This document shows, piece after piece, positions 1 to 5,603 of a stretch of 5,603 bases of DNA. A model generated the notes under the pieces. It searched no databases and had not been told where the DNA came from. It saw nothing but the letters and a program-made list of their open reading frames with translations. A program made the position numbers and the translations under genes. The stretch covers positions 1-5,603 of the forward strand of contig JACZYS010000167.1 in NCBI GenBank assembly GCA_022570975.1, in the 5' to 3' direction. Every line of letters begins with the position of its first letter. The stretch's first letter is position 1. Origin of the DNA: Candidatus Zixiibacteriota bacterium (GTDB lineage: Bacteria > Zixibacteria > MSB-5A5 > GN15 > FEB-12).

Positions 1-40
1 TAAGACCGGTCGTTGAGTTGCTTTCATATTGTCCGGTAAA
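1..40 (-). pseudogene. Continuation of the secreted-protein frame beyond the in-frame TAA
   Basis: Directly after the TAA at 41-43, in the same frame, the minus strand reads FTGQYESNSTTGL to the window edge with no further stop. This follows SDEDGDPS naturally in style: acidic and Gly-rich, then a polar loop. I infer that the gene was originally longer, or still is if the stop is misread or a sequencing error. Only 13 codons are visible, so an open frame of this length could also arise by chance. Confidence 0.45.
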
Positions 41-880
41 TTAACTCGGGTCGCCGTCTTCATCAGATATCCAGGCCAGATTTACAGTATCCAGATAAAT
101 GGCCCCGGTATAAGTTGTTTCCGGAACTGTATGAACAAAACCACAAATATCGTCTGTAAATCCCAAATCACAGTCAGCAGTAAAACAGACGTCGGCATCG
201 ACATAGATACCCATATATACTTTGTTGAGAGGATTGACGCCTATATTTGTAATTTTATAGTCAAATAAAACGAAATCTTCAGCATAAGAGTAAGACCAGG
301 CATATGAATTTTGATTAATTCTTATGTAGAGAGGCTGGTGAGGACGATTATCTCTGGGGTCTGCGGGAGGTGCCGGACTAGTAGTTGTGTCAAAATAAAC
401 AGCTATCAAATCTTCTTCCGATACAGCTCCTTCAAATTGAGGAGATGCCGGGTCAATTAATGAGCGCTTAATCATATTGCCAAGAGGAGCTTCGTCAGGT
501 TTCATTTCATTGCCGCTCAACCAACCGTCTTCACCGGTAGAGACAAGAGTATCTCGGCCGGATATGGCACCAATCCAGAAAGCTGCGGCAAAAAGATAAT
601 CTACACCCGATCTTTTGGGGAATTCACATGAAGGCACTGCCTGACCTGTAAAACAATCTGATCCGCCTCTAAATCCGTTTCCAAACGAACCGGCGTTATT
701 AACAGCCAGGACAATATTTCCAACTCGATGAGCTGCTATACATATGGCAGGGGCGGATGAAAAATTACTATTGTGGCTTTTGTAGTTATCTTCCAGAGCA
801 TTTCTGGAGGTAACAGCTGAAGTGAGAACTAGTACTAATGCTAATGCAACGCCGATTACTAATTGAAATCTTCTTATCAT
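41..880 (-). CDS. Secreted protein of unknown function, probably truncated by an in-frame stop
   Basis: Encodes 279 residues before a TAA stop. Residues 1-24 form a signal peptide: MIRRF followed by a long Leu/Val/Ala-rich stretch ending near SAVTS, so the product should be exported. The rest looks like a beta-rich extracellular domain with many Gly, Asp and aromatic residues. Visible landmarks are GSFGNGF (65-70), FWIGAISGRD (101-110), FDYKITNIG (206-214), YVDADV (226-231) and AWISDEDGDP (269-278). Cys residues at 47, 76, 85, 232, 237 and 246 could form disulfides outside the cytoplasm. From memory, similar large secreted proteins occur in Zixibacteria and related FCB genomes and usually run on for several hundred more residues; I cannot name a function. 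The ATG at 880 is the only plausible start, since it leads directly into the signal peptide. AGGAG (884-888) precedes it with an unusually short 3-nt spacer. The stop at 41-43 is suspicious because the same frame continues with protein-like sequence. Reality of the coding region is sure; function is not. Confidence 0.85.
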   Translation of the reverse strand: MIRRFQLVIGVALALVLVLTSAVTSRNALEDNYKSHNSNFSSAPAICIAAHRVGNIVLAVNNAGSFGNGFRGGSDCFTGQAVPSCEFPKRSGVDYLFAAAFWIGAISGRDTLVSTGEDGWLSGNEMKPDEAPLGNMIKRSLIDPASPQFEGAVSEEDLIAVYFDTTTSPAPPADPRDNRPHQPLYIRINQNSYAWSYSYAEDFVLFDYKITNIGVNPLNKVYMGIYVDADVCFTADCDLGFTDDICGFVHTVPETTYTGAIYLDTVNLAWISDEDGDPS

Positions 881-964
881 TGGCTCCTACACTCTTTTTA
901 TTTAAAACAATTAACTTACCAATTACAAACGAATAACATCCAACTTTGGTTTAATCAAAGAGGA

Positions 965-1042
965 TCATAAACAAAAACAATTAAGCCAAAAACTACTAAA
1001 TTTGACGCTTATTAGCAAGAGTTTTTGCGAAAAAACTTCCAT
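965..1042 (-). CDS. Possible 25-residue small hydrophobic peptide
   Basis: An ATG at 1042 opens 25 codons ending in TGA. The upstream sequence AAGGGGAG (1048-1055), 5 nt from the ATG, is a stronger ribosome binding site than that of any other gene in the window. The peptide begins MEVFSQK and continues with a Leu/Ile/Val/Phe/Trp-rich stretch ending NCFCL, so it could be a small membrane peptide or a leader peptide for the secreted-protein gene 84 bp downstream. Against it are the short length, unremarkable AT-rich codons, and a TATAAC -10-like box at 1057-1062 that would start transcripts inside the ribosome binding site. I cannot recognise a family. Comparison with related genomes would decide. 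Confidence 0.25.
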   Translation of the reverse strand: MEVFSQKLLLISVKFSSFWLNCFCL

Positions 1043-1194
1043 TTTCACTCCCCTTGGTTATACTGGAAATCAGACTTAGAATATTAGATAGTTTCAATTT
1101 CAGGAATTAGCTGCAGGAAGAGTTTCTTATTGCCGGACTCAAAGTTCCTAAAATTTGCTTTTAACTCTTAAAGGGATACATTCTATTTATAACC

Positions 1195-1219
1195 TATCAT
1201 ATTATGAGACAATATGATA
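1195..1219 (-). terminator. AT-rich hairpin just after the dockerin-like gene (weak terminator candidate)
   Basis: A perfect 9-bp inverted repeat, TATCATATT and AATATGATA, encloses a 7-nt loop and begins 8 bp past the TAA of the dockerin-like gene. The position suits a transcript 3' end. However, the stem has a single G-C pair and no T-run follows on the minus strand, so it is a poor Rho-independent terminator. It might protect the mRNA end from exonucleases, or be a regulator-binding palindrome. Confidence 0.3.
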
Positions 1220-1227
1220 AGAATATA

Positions 1228-2142
1228 TTACTTTGGAGGCGGACCACCTTTGAAGAAGAAATTTACCAGATATGTCAGGTCTGCAATATTAGTCTCACCG
1301 GATTTATCAGCATCACAGTCGATATTCGAGCAAACATTATTATTTACTTCCTTGAAGAAATATTTAACCAGACAGGTCAAATCAACAATATTCAACTCTT
1401 GCGAACCATCATTATCGCAGTTCAGAAAAAACGGCGTCAAAAGCAGCGAACCATTATGGCTGATAACAAGGTTTGTGTCAAGATAATAGTATGTTGTATC
1501 GTGGGTGACAACATAATCATAATCAGATGTGTCCGGCGAGACAAGAGCCACGCTCGCACATTCGCCGCCTACCCACAAGGTGCACTTATAATATAAAGTG
1601 TCTGTAATCATAGCTTGAACAATTCCGATTGATTTGCCGTTTGGGTCAACAAAATCGAAGGGAGTAACAATATTTAAGAGAGAGCCGTTATCCAGAGTAT
1701 CATAATCATTGACTGTCTTAAGCAGAAGATTAACGGCCACTCCGCCCTCCTGCATGGGGAAGCCGGCATAATATGGCTGTATAAAAGCAAAATTTGCTAT
1801 ACATCTAAAGACTATAACCGACTGGTCACCTTGCTGGTCAACGACATCTACCCACTGAAAGCCGGAGGTTAATGTTCCGGCGGTATCAAATCCTCCGTTT
1901 ATGAAATCAAATTTTACCAGATCCGGTCTCGTGATTTTTAGTCCGAACTGAAAACCAGCAATAGTGTCAAAAAAATTATCCATATAAATAGGCAGCAAAA
2001 TAGAGTCTCGTCCAGATTCAATGACAAGGTCAGGAACAGTGAATATAATCAGTGGTAAGTCGGAAGAATCAGCATGAATCTTGTCAGCATATAAACCAAA
2101 AATGCTTATGATTGAAAAAAATAGGAGGATTTTTTTGCTCAT
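1228..2142 (-). CDS. Secreted protein with cohesin-like domain and C-terminal dockerin-like repeats
   Basis: A 304-residue exported protein. Residues 1-24 are a signal peptide (MSKK, then a Leu/Phe/Ile core, cleavage probable after KIHA). Residues about 28-180 resemble a cohesin-type beta sandwich, with LPIYMDN (50-56) and IAGFQFGLKI (61-70) like early strands of that fold; this assignment is moderate. Residues 241-304 form a type I dockerin-like pair of calcium loops: DNDGSQELNIVD (243-254) and DADKSGETNIAD (277-288), each followed by LT and a hydrophobic helix (CLVKYFF, YLVNFFF), ending GGPPPK. Asp at loop positions 1, 3 and 12 fits EF-hand-like calcium binding; Ser replaces the usual Asp at position 5. 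Cys242, 257, 271 and 276 fall in this module. The start at 2142 has GGGAG (2149-2153) with a 6-nt spacer. Such modules in non-cellulosomal bacteria may mediate assembly or calcium-dependent stability on the surface. The ligand is unknown. It is probably its own transcription unit. Confidence 0.85.
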   Translation of the reverse strand: MSKKILLFFSIISIFGLYADKIHADSSDLPLIIFTVPDLVIESGRDSILLPIYMDNFFDTIAGFQFGLKITRPDLVKFDFINGGFDTAGTLTSGFQWVDVVDQQGDQSVIVFRCIANFAFIQPYYAGFPMQEGGVAVNLLLKTVNDYDTLDNGSLLNIVTPFDFVDPNGKSIGIVQAMITDTLYYKCTLWVGGECASVALVSPDTSDYDYVVTHDTTYYYLDTNLVISHNGSLLLTPFFLNCDNDGSQELNIVDLTCLVKYFFKEVNNNVCSNIDCDADKSGETNIADLTYLVNFFFKGGPPPK

Positions 2143-2215
2143 TAACTACTCCCTTTCTTGAATTTGATACAAATATCATAATTCAAGCAATAGAAAAGAT
2201 TTGTTTTGTAGTTAA
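2142..2215 (-). promoter_or_regulatory. Possible 5'-leader pairing that covers the start of the dockerin-like gene
   Basis: On the minus strand the leader contains TTAACTAC (2208-2215), the exact complement of GTAGTTAA (2142-2149), which spans the last G of the ribosome binding site, the spacer and the A of the ATG. The two 8-nt arms are 58 nt apart. The upstream arm is part of a 10-bp palindrome, TAGTTAACTA (2209-2218), that could instead be a protein-binding site. Pairing is weak and AT-rich, and chance is a serious alternative. Confidence 0.15.
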
Positions 2216-2250
2216 CTAAGTCTTATGGTCAGTCCTTTATGATTAAGTAT

Positions 2251-2279
2251 TAAATACCAAAATTAGTCAGAATTGTCAA
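2251..2279 (-). promoter_or_regulatory. Candidate sigma-70-type promoter for the dockerin-like gene
   Basis: The minus strand has a perfect -35 box TTGACA (2274-2279), then 17 nt to TATTTA (2251-2256); an overlapping TTTAAT (2249-2254) matches the -10 consensus better but at 19-nt spacing. Transcription would begin near 2243, giving a leader of about 100 nt. It sits only 8 bp past the terminator of the preceding operon, as expected for the next unit. If the host uses Bacteroidetes-type promoters, this match would be misleading. Confidence 0.45.
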
Positions 2280-2287
2280 GTCAAAAG

Positions 2288-2318
2288 AAAACCGGCCCAA
2301 GACAATTGAACCGGTTTT
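2288..2318 (-). terminator. Intrinsic terminator of the M16 protease operon
   Basis: On the minus strand, AAAACCGG and CCGGTTTT form an 8-bp stem around a 15-nt loop, followed by CTTTTGA, so the T-rich tail is TTTTCTTTT. It lies 24 bp beyond the TAG stop of the second M16 gene. The A-run/T-run symmetry means it could also act on plus-strand transcripts. Confidence 0.7.
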
Positions 2319-2329
2319 TGAATCGAGAA

Positions 2330-2349
2330 AGAGTAGCTAAAGCTACTCT
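2330..2349 (-). terminator. Hairpin spanning the stop codon of the second M16 gene
   Basis: AGAGTAGC and GCTACTCT form a perfect 8-bp stem with a TTTA loop on the minus strand, followed by TTTCTC. The gene's own TAG lies inside the first arm. It may assist the stronger terminator at 2288-2318 or protect the 3' end. As a terminator alone it is mediocre because the T-run is broken. Confidence 0.45.
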
Positions 2350-4484
2350 GGTTTGTTGAAAATATCTTCAGAAATAGTCGGGTTTATTTCAAACTCAGAT
2401 AAAGAGCTCATGCTTACTTTCTGACCGTTTAGGTTCTTGGTCATCACAATCGGCAGAGTAAGACCGGCGACTTCTTTGAATTCGTCAAAATATACAGTCA
2501 CTTTACCTTCGCCCATTGAAGTTTCACCCCAGAAAGATTTACTCACCAGAACGTGACTTGCTTTGTTAATGCCAAAAGTACAAACAGTTCCGCCGTCAGT
2601 GTCAGCAATTGTCAGATAATCAACTTCAACTCCGTTCTCAGTTCCGGATCCTGAATAGACTGCCTGATATGAGGGACTGTCTGCTTCTCTAAAAATCTTA
2701 ATCTGGTCGTGGTTTCTGCTTTTTTCTGATTTTAGCAGAGACTCTTCGGATTTGTCAACAACCTGCCCGGTTCTCTGGTCAGTTTCCCATCCGCTGCCCT
2801 CAGTGGTAACATCGAAAATTTCTCTGCCCATAAAATTGATTTTTGTCCAGCTATTTCCGGGATACTGTTCAACATTGGCAATTTGAACCTCAAAGTCTCC
2901 ACCCGGAGTCGAAATGGTCATAGTTCCTTTGGTGGAAACAGCATTTACTTTCTTGTAGTTATCCAGTCCGCCGGAGGCGGCAACTGCTTTATCCAGAAGT
3001 TCTTTACCCTGATTTAGAGTTTCTTCAGTTATAACCAAATCTATTTCTTCTTCGGCAGTCGGAATAGTAATATCAATATTTGTGACCGTTCCAAGTCCAG
3101 CCTGATCTATCGGCATCTCAAAATCTTCACCTTTGCCTACAACCAGAATCTTCAAAGCGTCCGGTCGCAAATTTCTGTTGGCTGCGGCTATTACATCTTC
3201 GGCTGTAACTTTTTCTACGTTTTCCTTTTCATTTGAAAGAAAGTCATCGGGCAGACCGTAAAAATCATAATTCATCAAACGGTTTACAACTTCTGATTTA
3301 GAATCAAAGTTAAAGACAAATGAATTCAAATAGCCGTCTTTACCCATACGCATTTCATCATCGCTTGGTGCATCTGTCTGCATTCTCTTAAGCTCTTTGA
3401 TAATCTCTTTAACCGTCTTGACAGTTGTTTCTGACTTTGTTGAAGCAAAGGCATAAAAAATACCCGGATAAGAGATGTGTGAAGTGTAGCTTCCGGAAAC
3501 GGCATAGGCGAGGCCTTCACGTGAACGGATAGAACTAAAAAGGCGAGAAGCAAAACTACCGCCAAAAATATTGTTCATTACTATTCTATCGGCATAGTCA
3601 TCATCGGTAAGCAATCCGCCAATGTGCCCGATAACAATGTTGGTCTGGTTGACATCGGTTTTATTTACATAGTAAACACCTTCCTCAAATTTATAATCAA
3701 CTTTTGGAAGAGGAGGTACCGGTTGGTCCCCTTTTTTCCAGTCACCAAAATATTTTCTTATTTTCTTGAGCAGGTCTTTCTTATTAAAATCTCCCCAGAC
3801 AGCCATCTGAATATTTTGCGGTTGGAAATATGTTTTATGAAATGCTATCAGGTCATCTTTTTCAATAGCATCTATAGTTGCATATTCGGTATGTCTGGCA
3901 TAAACAGACTCGCTTCCATATATCAGTTTTGACCATTCACGAAAAGTGATGCTTTGCGGATTATCATTCCTTCTTGAAATACCTGATCTGATTCCAACTT
4001 TTGCCAGTTCAATCTTGTCCTCTTCAAAAACCGGTCTTCTTAAAACTTCGGCCAGTATTTCAAGCCCCAGGTCAGTGTATTCGCTCAGGATATTAACTGT
4101 GGCATTTCCCGATGTTAATCCAATTGAAGTTTCAACTGAACCGCCAACACTTTCCAAAGCCTCGTCAAGATCATCGCCGGTCCACTTTGAAGTGCCACCG
4201 GTTCTCATGACCGTGCCGGTAATTGAAGCCAGACCAATTTTTTCAGCCGGTGAGAGATATTCACCACAATTGACTCTTACTGAGACATTGATAACAGGCA
4301 GGCTCTTGTCTTTAAGCAGATAGAGCCTCATGCCGTTTTTCAGAGTTATTTTTTGGACATCAGGAATATTCAGTTTGTTAAGCTTTGGAAACTGGATATT
4401 TTCCACATCCTGTGCAATTGACATGCTGCCCAAAGCAAGAACAATCAGGGCGGCAAAGATGAATTTGATATATTGTTTTTTCAT
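2343..4484 (-). CDS. Exported M16 protease homologue lacking the zinc site, with a C-terminal LolA/LppX-like domain
   Basis: A 713-residue protein. Residues 1-24 are a signal peptide (MKKQYIK, hydrophobic core, SMSIA then QD), so it acts in the periplasm or envelope. Residues about 40-190 are an M16 N-terminal domain and 200-430 an M16 C-terminal domain. Where catalytic members have HxxEH it reads SITGT (87-91) after IGLA, and no glutamate ligand is apparent, so it should not bind zinc. It keeps the R/Y pair: Arg320 and Tyr327 in IRSREGLAYAV. Family knowledge says such subunits partner an HxxEH subunit, here the gene 18 bp upstream. Residues about 495-713 are extra to the family: KAVAASGGL, then beta-rich sequence with GGDFEV and GREIFDV, ending EDIFNKPE. 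This resembles outer-membrane lipoprotein-sorting (LolA/LppX-like) domains. I chose ATG 4484: GGGAG (4496-4500) lies 11 nt upstream. A TTG at 4502 would add six residues, but they are encoded by the binding site itself. Confidence 0.9.
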   Translation of the reverse strand: MKKQYIKFIFAALIVLALGSMSIAQDVENIQFPKLNKLNIPDVQKITLKNGMRLYLLKDKSLPVINVSVRVNCGEYLSPAEKIGLASITGTVMRTGGTSKWTGDDLDEALESVGGSVETSIGLTSGNATVNILSEYTDLGLEILAEVLRRPVFEEDKIELAKVGIRSGISRRNDNPQSITFREWSKLIYGSESVYARHTEYATIDAIEKDDLIAFHKTYFQPQNIQMAVWGDFNKKDLLKKIRKYFGDWKKGDQPVPPLPKVDYKFEEGVYYVNKTDVNQTNIVIGHIGGLLTDDDYADRIVMNNIFGGSFASRLFSSIRSREGLAYAVSGSYTSHISYPGIFYAFASTKSETTVKTVKEIIKELKRMQTDAPSDDEMRMGKDGYLNSFVFNFDSKSEVVNRLMNYDFYGLPDDFLSNEKENVEKVTAEDVIAAANRNLRPDALKILVVGKGEDFEMPIDQAGLGTVTNIDITIPTAEEEIDLVITEETLNQGKELLDKAVAASGGLDNYKKVNAVSTKGTMTISTPGGDFEVQIANVEQYPGNSWTKINFMGREIFDVTTEGSGWETDQRTGQVVDKSEESLLKSEKSRNHDQIKIFREADSPSYQAVYSGSGTENGVEVDYLTIADTDGGTVCTFGINKASHVLVSKSFWGETSMGEGKVTVYFDEFKEVAGLTLPIVMTKNLNGQKVSMSSLSEFEINPTISEDIFNKPE

Positions 4485-4495
4485 TTTATATATTT

Positions 4496-4500
4496 CTCCC
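4496..4500 (-). promoter_or_regulatory. Ribosome binding site deciding the start of the second M16 gene
   Basis: GGGAG on the minus strand lies between the stop of the upstream gene (4503) and ATG 4484, with an 11-nt AT-rich spacer. The in-frame TTG at 4502 overlaps this site and would put six residues before a signal peptide that already starts properly at MKKQ, so the ATG is preferred. Confidence 0.7.
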
Positions 4501-4502
4501 AA

Positions 4503-5603
4503 TTAACTTTCTGTTGTCTCAATCATACCGACAACCCTGTTTCTCTTTATGAAGTATTCTTTGGCGACTCTTTGAATATCTTCGGCAGTCACTTGATTGA
4601 TTCTATCCAAATCATTAAACATTTCTCTCCAGTCTCCCCAAAGGGCGTTGGTGCCGGCCAGCTGCAAGGCAAATCCGGTATTGCTGTTTAACTGATTAAT
4701 AAAAGCGGCCTTTGCTCTGGCTTTGATTCCGGCCAGCTCCTGAGGTGTGAGAAGTTCATTTTTGATTTTTTCTATTTCTTTAAAAATTTCAGTCTCACAC
4801 TCTTGATTGGTATGTCCGGTCGAGACGAAGGCATATACAGCCACCAAGGTTGGATATTTATCACCGGGAAAACCGGCAAAAGCGCCAACCTGAGTAGCGG
4901 CTTTTTTCTCTTTTACCAGATTCTTGTATAACAGCGAAGTTCTGCCCTGACCGAGGTAATCGGTTAAGGCATCCAAAGCCGGTCGGTCAGGATGAGTAAT
5001 GCTTGGAACATGCCATCCGGCGATATAAATCGGCTGGGAAGCATCTTCCACAGTTACCCGTCGCTCACCATTTTGCTCCGGTTCAACGGTAGCAATTCTT
5101 TCCGGTTTAGGTCTGTATTCAATGCGATCCCAGTATTTTTTGACCAATTTGATAACTTCCTTGGTGTTGACATCACCGACAATACAAACTGTCAAATTTG
5201 ACGGTCCGTAATATTTTTGGAAGAAGTCTTTTGCTTCATTTCGAGAATAATAATTTATGTCACTGATATGACCTATTGTCGGTATTCCATAAGGGTGAGT
5301 TTTAAAGGCAATGGCCAAAAATTCTTCAACCAGCTTGCCGACAGGGCTTGATTCAGTGCTCATTCTTCGCTCTTCGGCTACCACATCACGTTCTTTATAC
5401 ATCTCACGCAAAACCGGATTCAAGAATCTTTCTGATTCCATGGCCAGCCAGAGCTCAACCTTGTTTGAAGGGAGGCTGAAGTAATAGACAGTGGCATCTC
5501 TGTTAGTAAAAGCGTTCAACCCAACTCCGCCTTCGCGCTCTACAACGTTCAGAAATTTATTTGGCTCTACCAGTTCAAATGATGCTTCACGGGCAGCTTC
5601 ATA
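4503..5603 (-). CDS. M16 family zinc metallopeptidase, catalytic subunit (5' end outside the window)
   Basis: 366 residues are visible and the frame is open to the window edge. The true start, any signal peptide and the HxxEH zinc motif lie outside. A TTG at 5519 is an internal leucine: the 28 codons before it are typical M16 sequence leading into EGGVGLNAFTNRDATVY (visible residues 24-40), the strand that lines the active site in catalytic members. ERDVVAEE (71-78) is the conserved segment whose last Glu should be the third zinc ligand, so I infer an active protease even though HxxEH is unseen. Residues about 110-366 form the M16 C-terminal domain. At the usual R/Y position it reads LVKEKKAAT, with Val and Thr instead, so the pair is missing and must come from a partner. 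That partner is the next gene, 18 bp downstream, in the same probable operon. Usual length of such proteins is about 410-470 residues, so perhaps 50-100 are missing. Likely role: degradation of peptides or misfolded chains in the envelope. Confidence 0.93.
   Translation of the reverse strand, partial: YEAAREASFELVEPNKFLNVVEREGGVGLNAFTNRDATVYYFSLPSNKVELWLAMESERFLNPVLREMYKERDVVAEERRMSTESSPVGKLVEEFLAIAFKTHPYGIPTIGHISDINYYSRNEAKDFFQKYYGPSNLTVCIVGDVNTKEVIKLVKKYWDRIEYRPKPERIATVEPEQNGERRVTVEDASQPIYIAGWHVPSITHPDRPALDALTDYLGQGRTSLLYKNLVKEKKAATQVGAFAGFPGDKYPTLVAVYAFVSTGHTNQECETEIFKEIEKIKNELLTPQELAGIKARAKAAFINQLNSNTGFALQLAGTNALWGDWREMFNDLDRINQVTAEDIQRVAKEYFIKRNRVVGMIETTES

Larger units (their letters stand above)
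881..1227. other. 347-bp intergenic gap
   Basis: This AT-rich gap separates the dockerin-like protein gene from the downstream secreted-protein gene. It holds an AT-rich hairpin near the upstream gene's stop (1195-1219) and a 25-codon small ORF (965-1042). Promoter signals for the downstream gene are weak. On the minus strand there is TTGTAA, 17 nt, then TTAAAT just before its ribosome binding site (four of six matches in each box). TATAAC at 1057-1062 has no convincing -35 box. A 7-bp inverted repeat (AGTTTTT at 1020-1026, AAAAACT at 1031-1037) lies inside the small ORF and lacks the T-run of a terminator. I see no RNA gene or mobile-element remnant. Confidence 0.6.

Noticed and set aside
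41..43. Alternative genetic code with TAA read as an amino acid
   Set aside because: Two other genes in the window end at TAA in sensible places, one directly before the next gene's ribosome binding site.
1020..1037. AGTTTTT/AAAAACT inverted repeat as terminator of the dockerin-like gene
   Set aside because: The stem has only two G-C pairs, no T-run follows on the minus strand, and it is about 190 bp past the stop codon.
1204..1596. 130-codon plus-strand open frame over the dockerin-like gene
   Set aside because: It lies opposite the conserved dockerin-like coding region, has Ile/Val-rich low-information sequence with no domain, and shows no ribosome binding site. It is a shadow frame, as are the plus-strand frames at 29-268, 3624-3932, 3946-4323, 4473-4691 and 4992-5201.
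3326..3565. 79-codon minus-strand frame inside the second M16 gene
   Set aside because: It is an out-of-frame shadow of a long, well-supported coding region with no start signals of its own.
4485..4502. TTG start extending the second M16 protein by six residues
   Set aside because: The extra codons consist of the ribosome binding site and spacer, and the signal peptide begins cleanly at ATG 4484.
4503..5519. Treating TTG 5519 as the true start of the first M16 gene
   Set aside because: The frame is open upstream to the window edge and encodes typical M16 residues (EREGGVGLNAFTN) running through this codon, so the gene is simply cut by the window.

Overview
The window looks like chromosomal DNA from an uncultivated, AT-leaning, diderm-type bacterium. 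Candidate phylum Zixibacteria or a related lineage of the FCB (Fibrobacteres-Chlorobi-Bacteroidetes) group fits best. That placement is inferred from protein style only: a secreted protein ending in a dockerin-like repeat pair and GGPPP, a large secreted protein with a DxDGDP-type segment, and a tandem pair of M16 proteases whose second member carries a lipoprotein-sorting-like C-terminal domain. No rRNA, tRNA, mobile element, CRISPR array or phage gene is visible. All confident genes lie on the minus strand, so transcription runs from high to low coordinates.

In transcription order the layout is as follows. (1) 5603-4503 is the 3' part of an M16 zinc protease gene; its beginning, with the HxxEH motif, lies outside the window. 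(2) 4484-2343, after an 18-bp gap, is a second M16 homologue that has lost the zinc motif but keeps the R/Y pair, and is fused to a LolA/LppX-like domain. The two very probably form one operon and one split-active-site protease acting in the cell envelope. (3) 2349-2288 holds two hairpins that end this operon, the second a good intrinsic terminator. (4) 2279-2251 is a candidate promoter directly behind the terminator. (5) 2142-1228 is a secreted protein with a cohesin-like beta domain and a C-terminal dockerin-like pair of calcium loops. (6) 1227-881 is a 347-bp gap with an AT-rich hairpin and a possible 25-codon small ORF. (7) 880-41 is a secreted protein cut off by an in-frame TAA; the same frame stays open and protein-like to the window edge.

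The window is mostly ordinary envelope and secretion biology, and I see no clear new system. The points most worth a second look are the in-frame TAA at 41-43, the division of catalytic residues between the two M16 proteins, the fused C-terminal domain on the inactive M16 subunit, and the short ORF with a strong ribosome binding site in the long gap.
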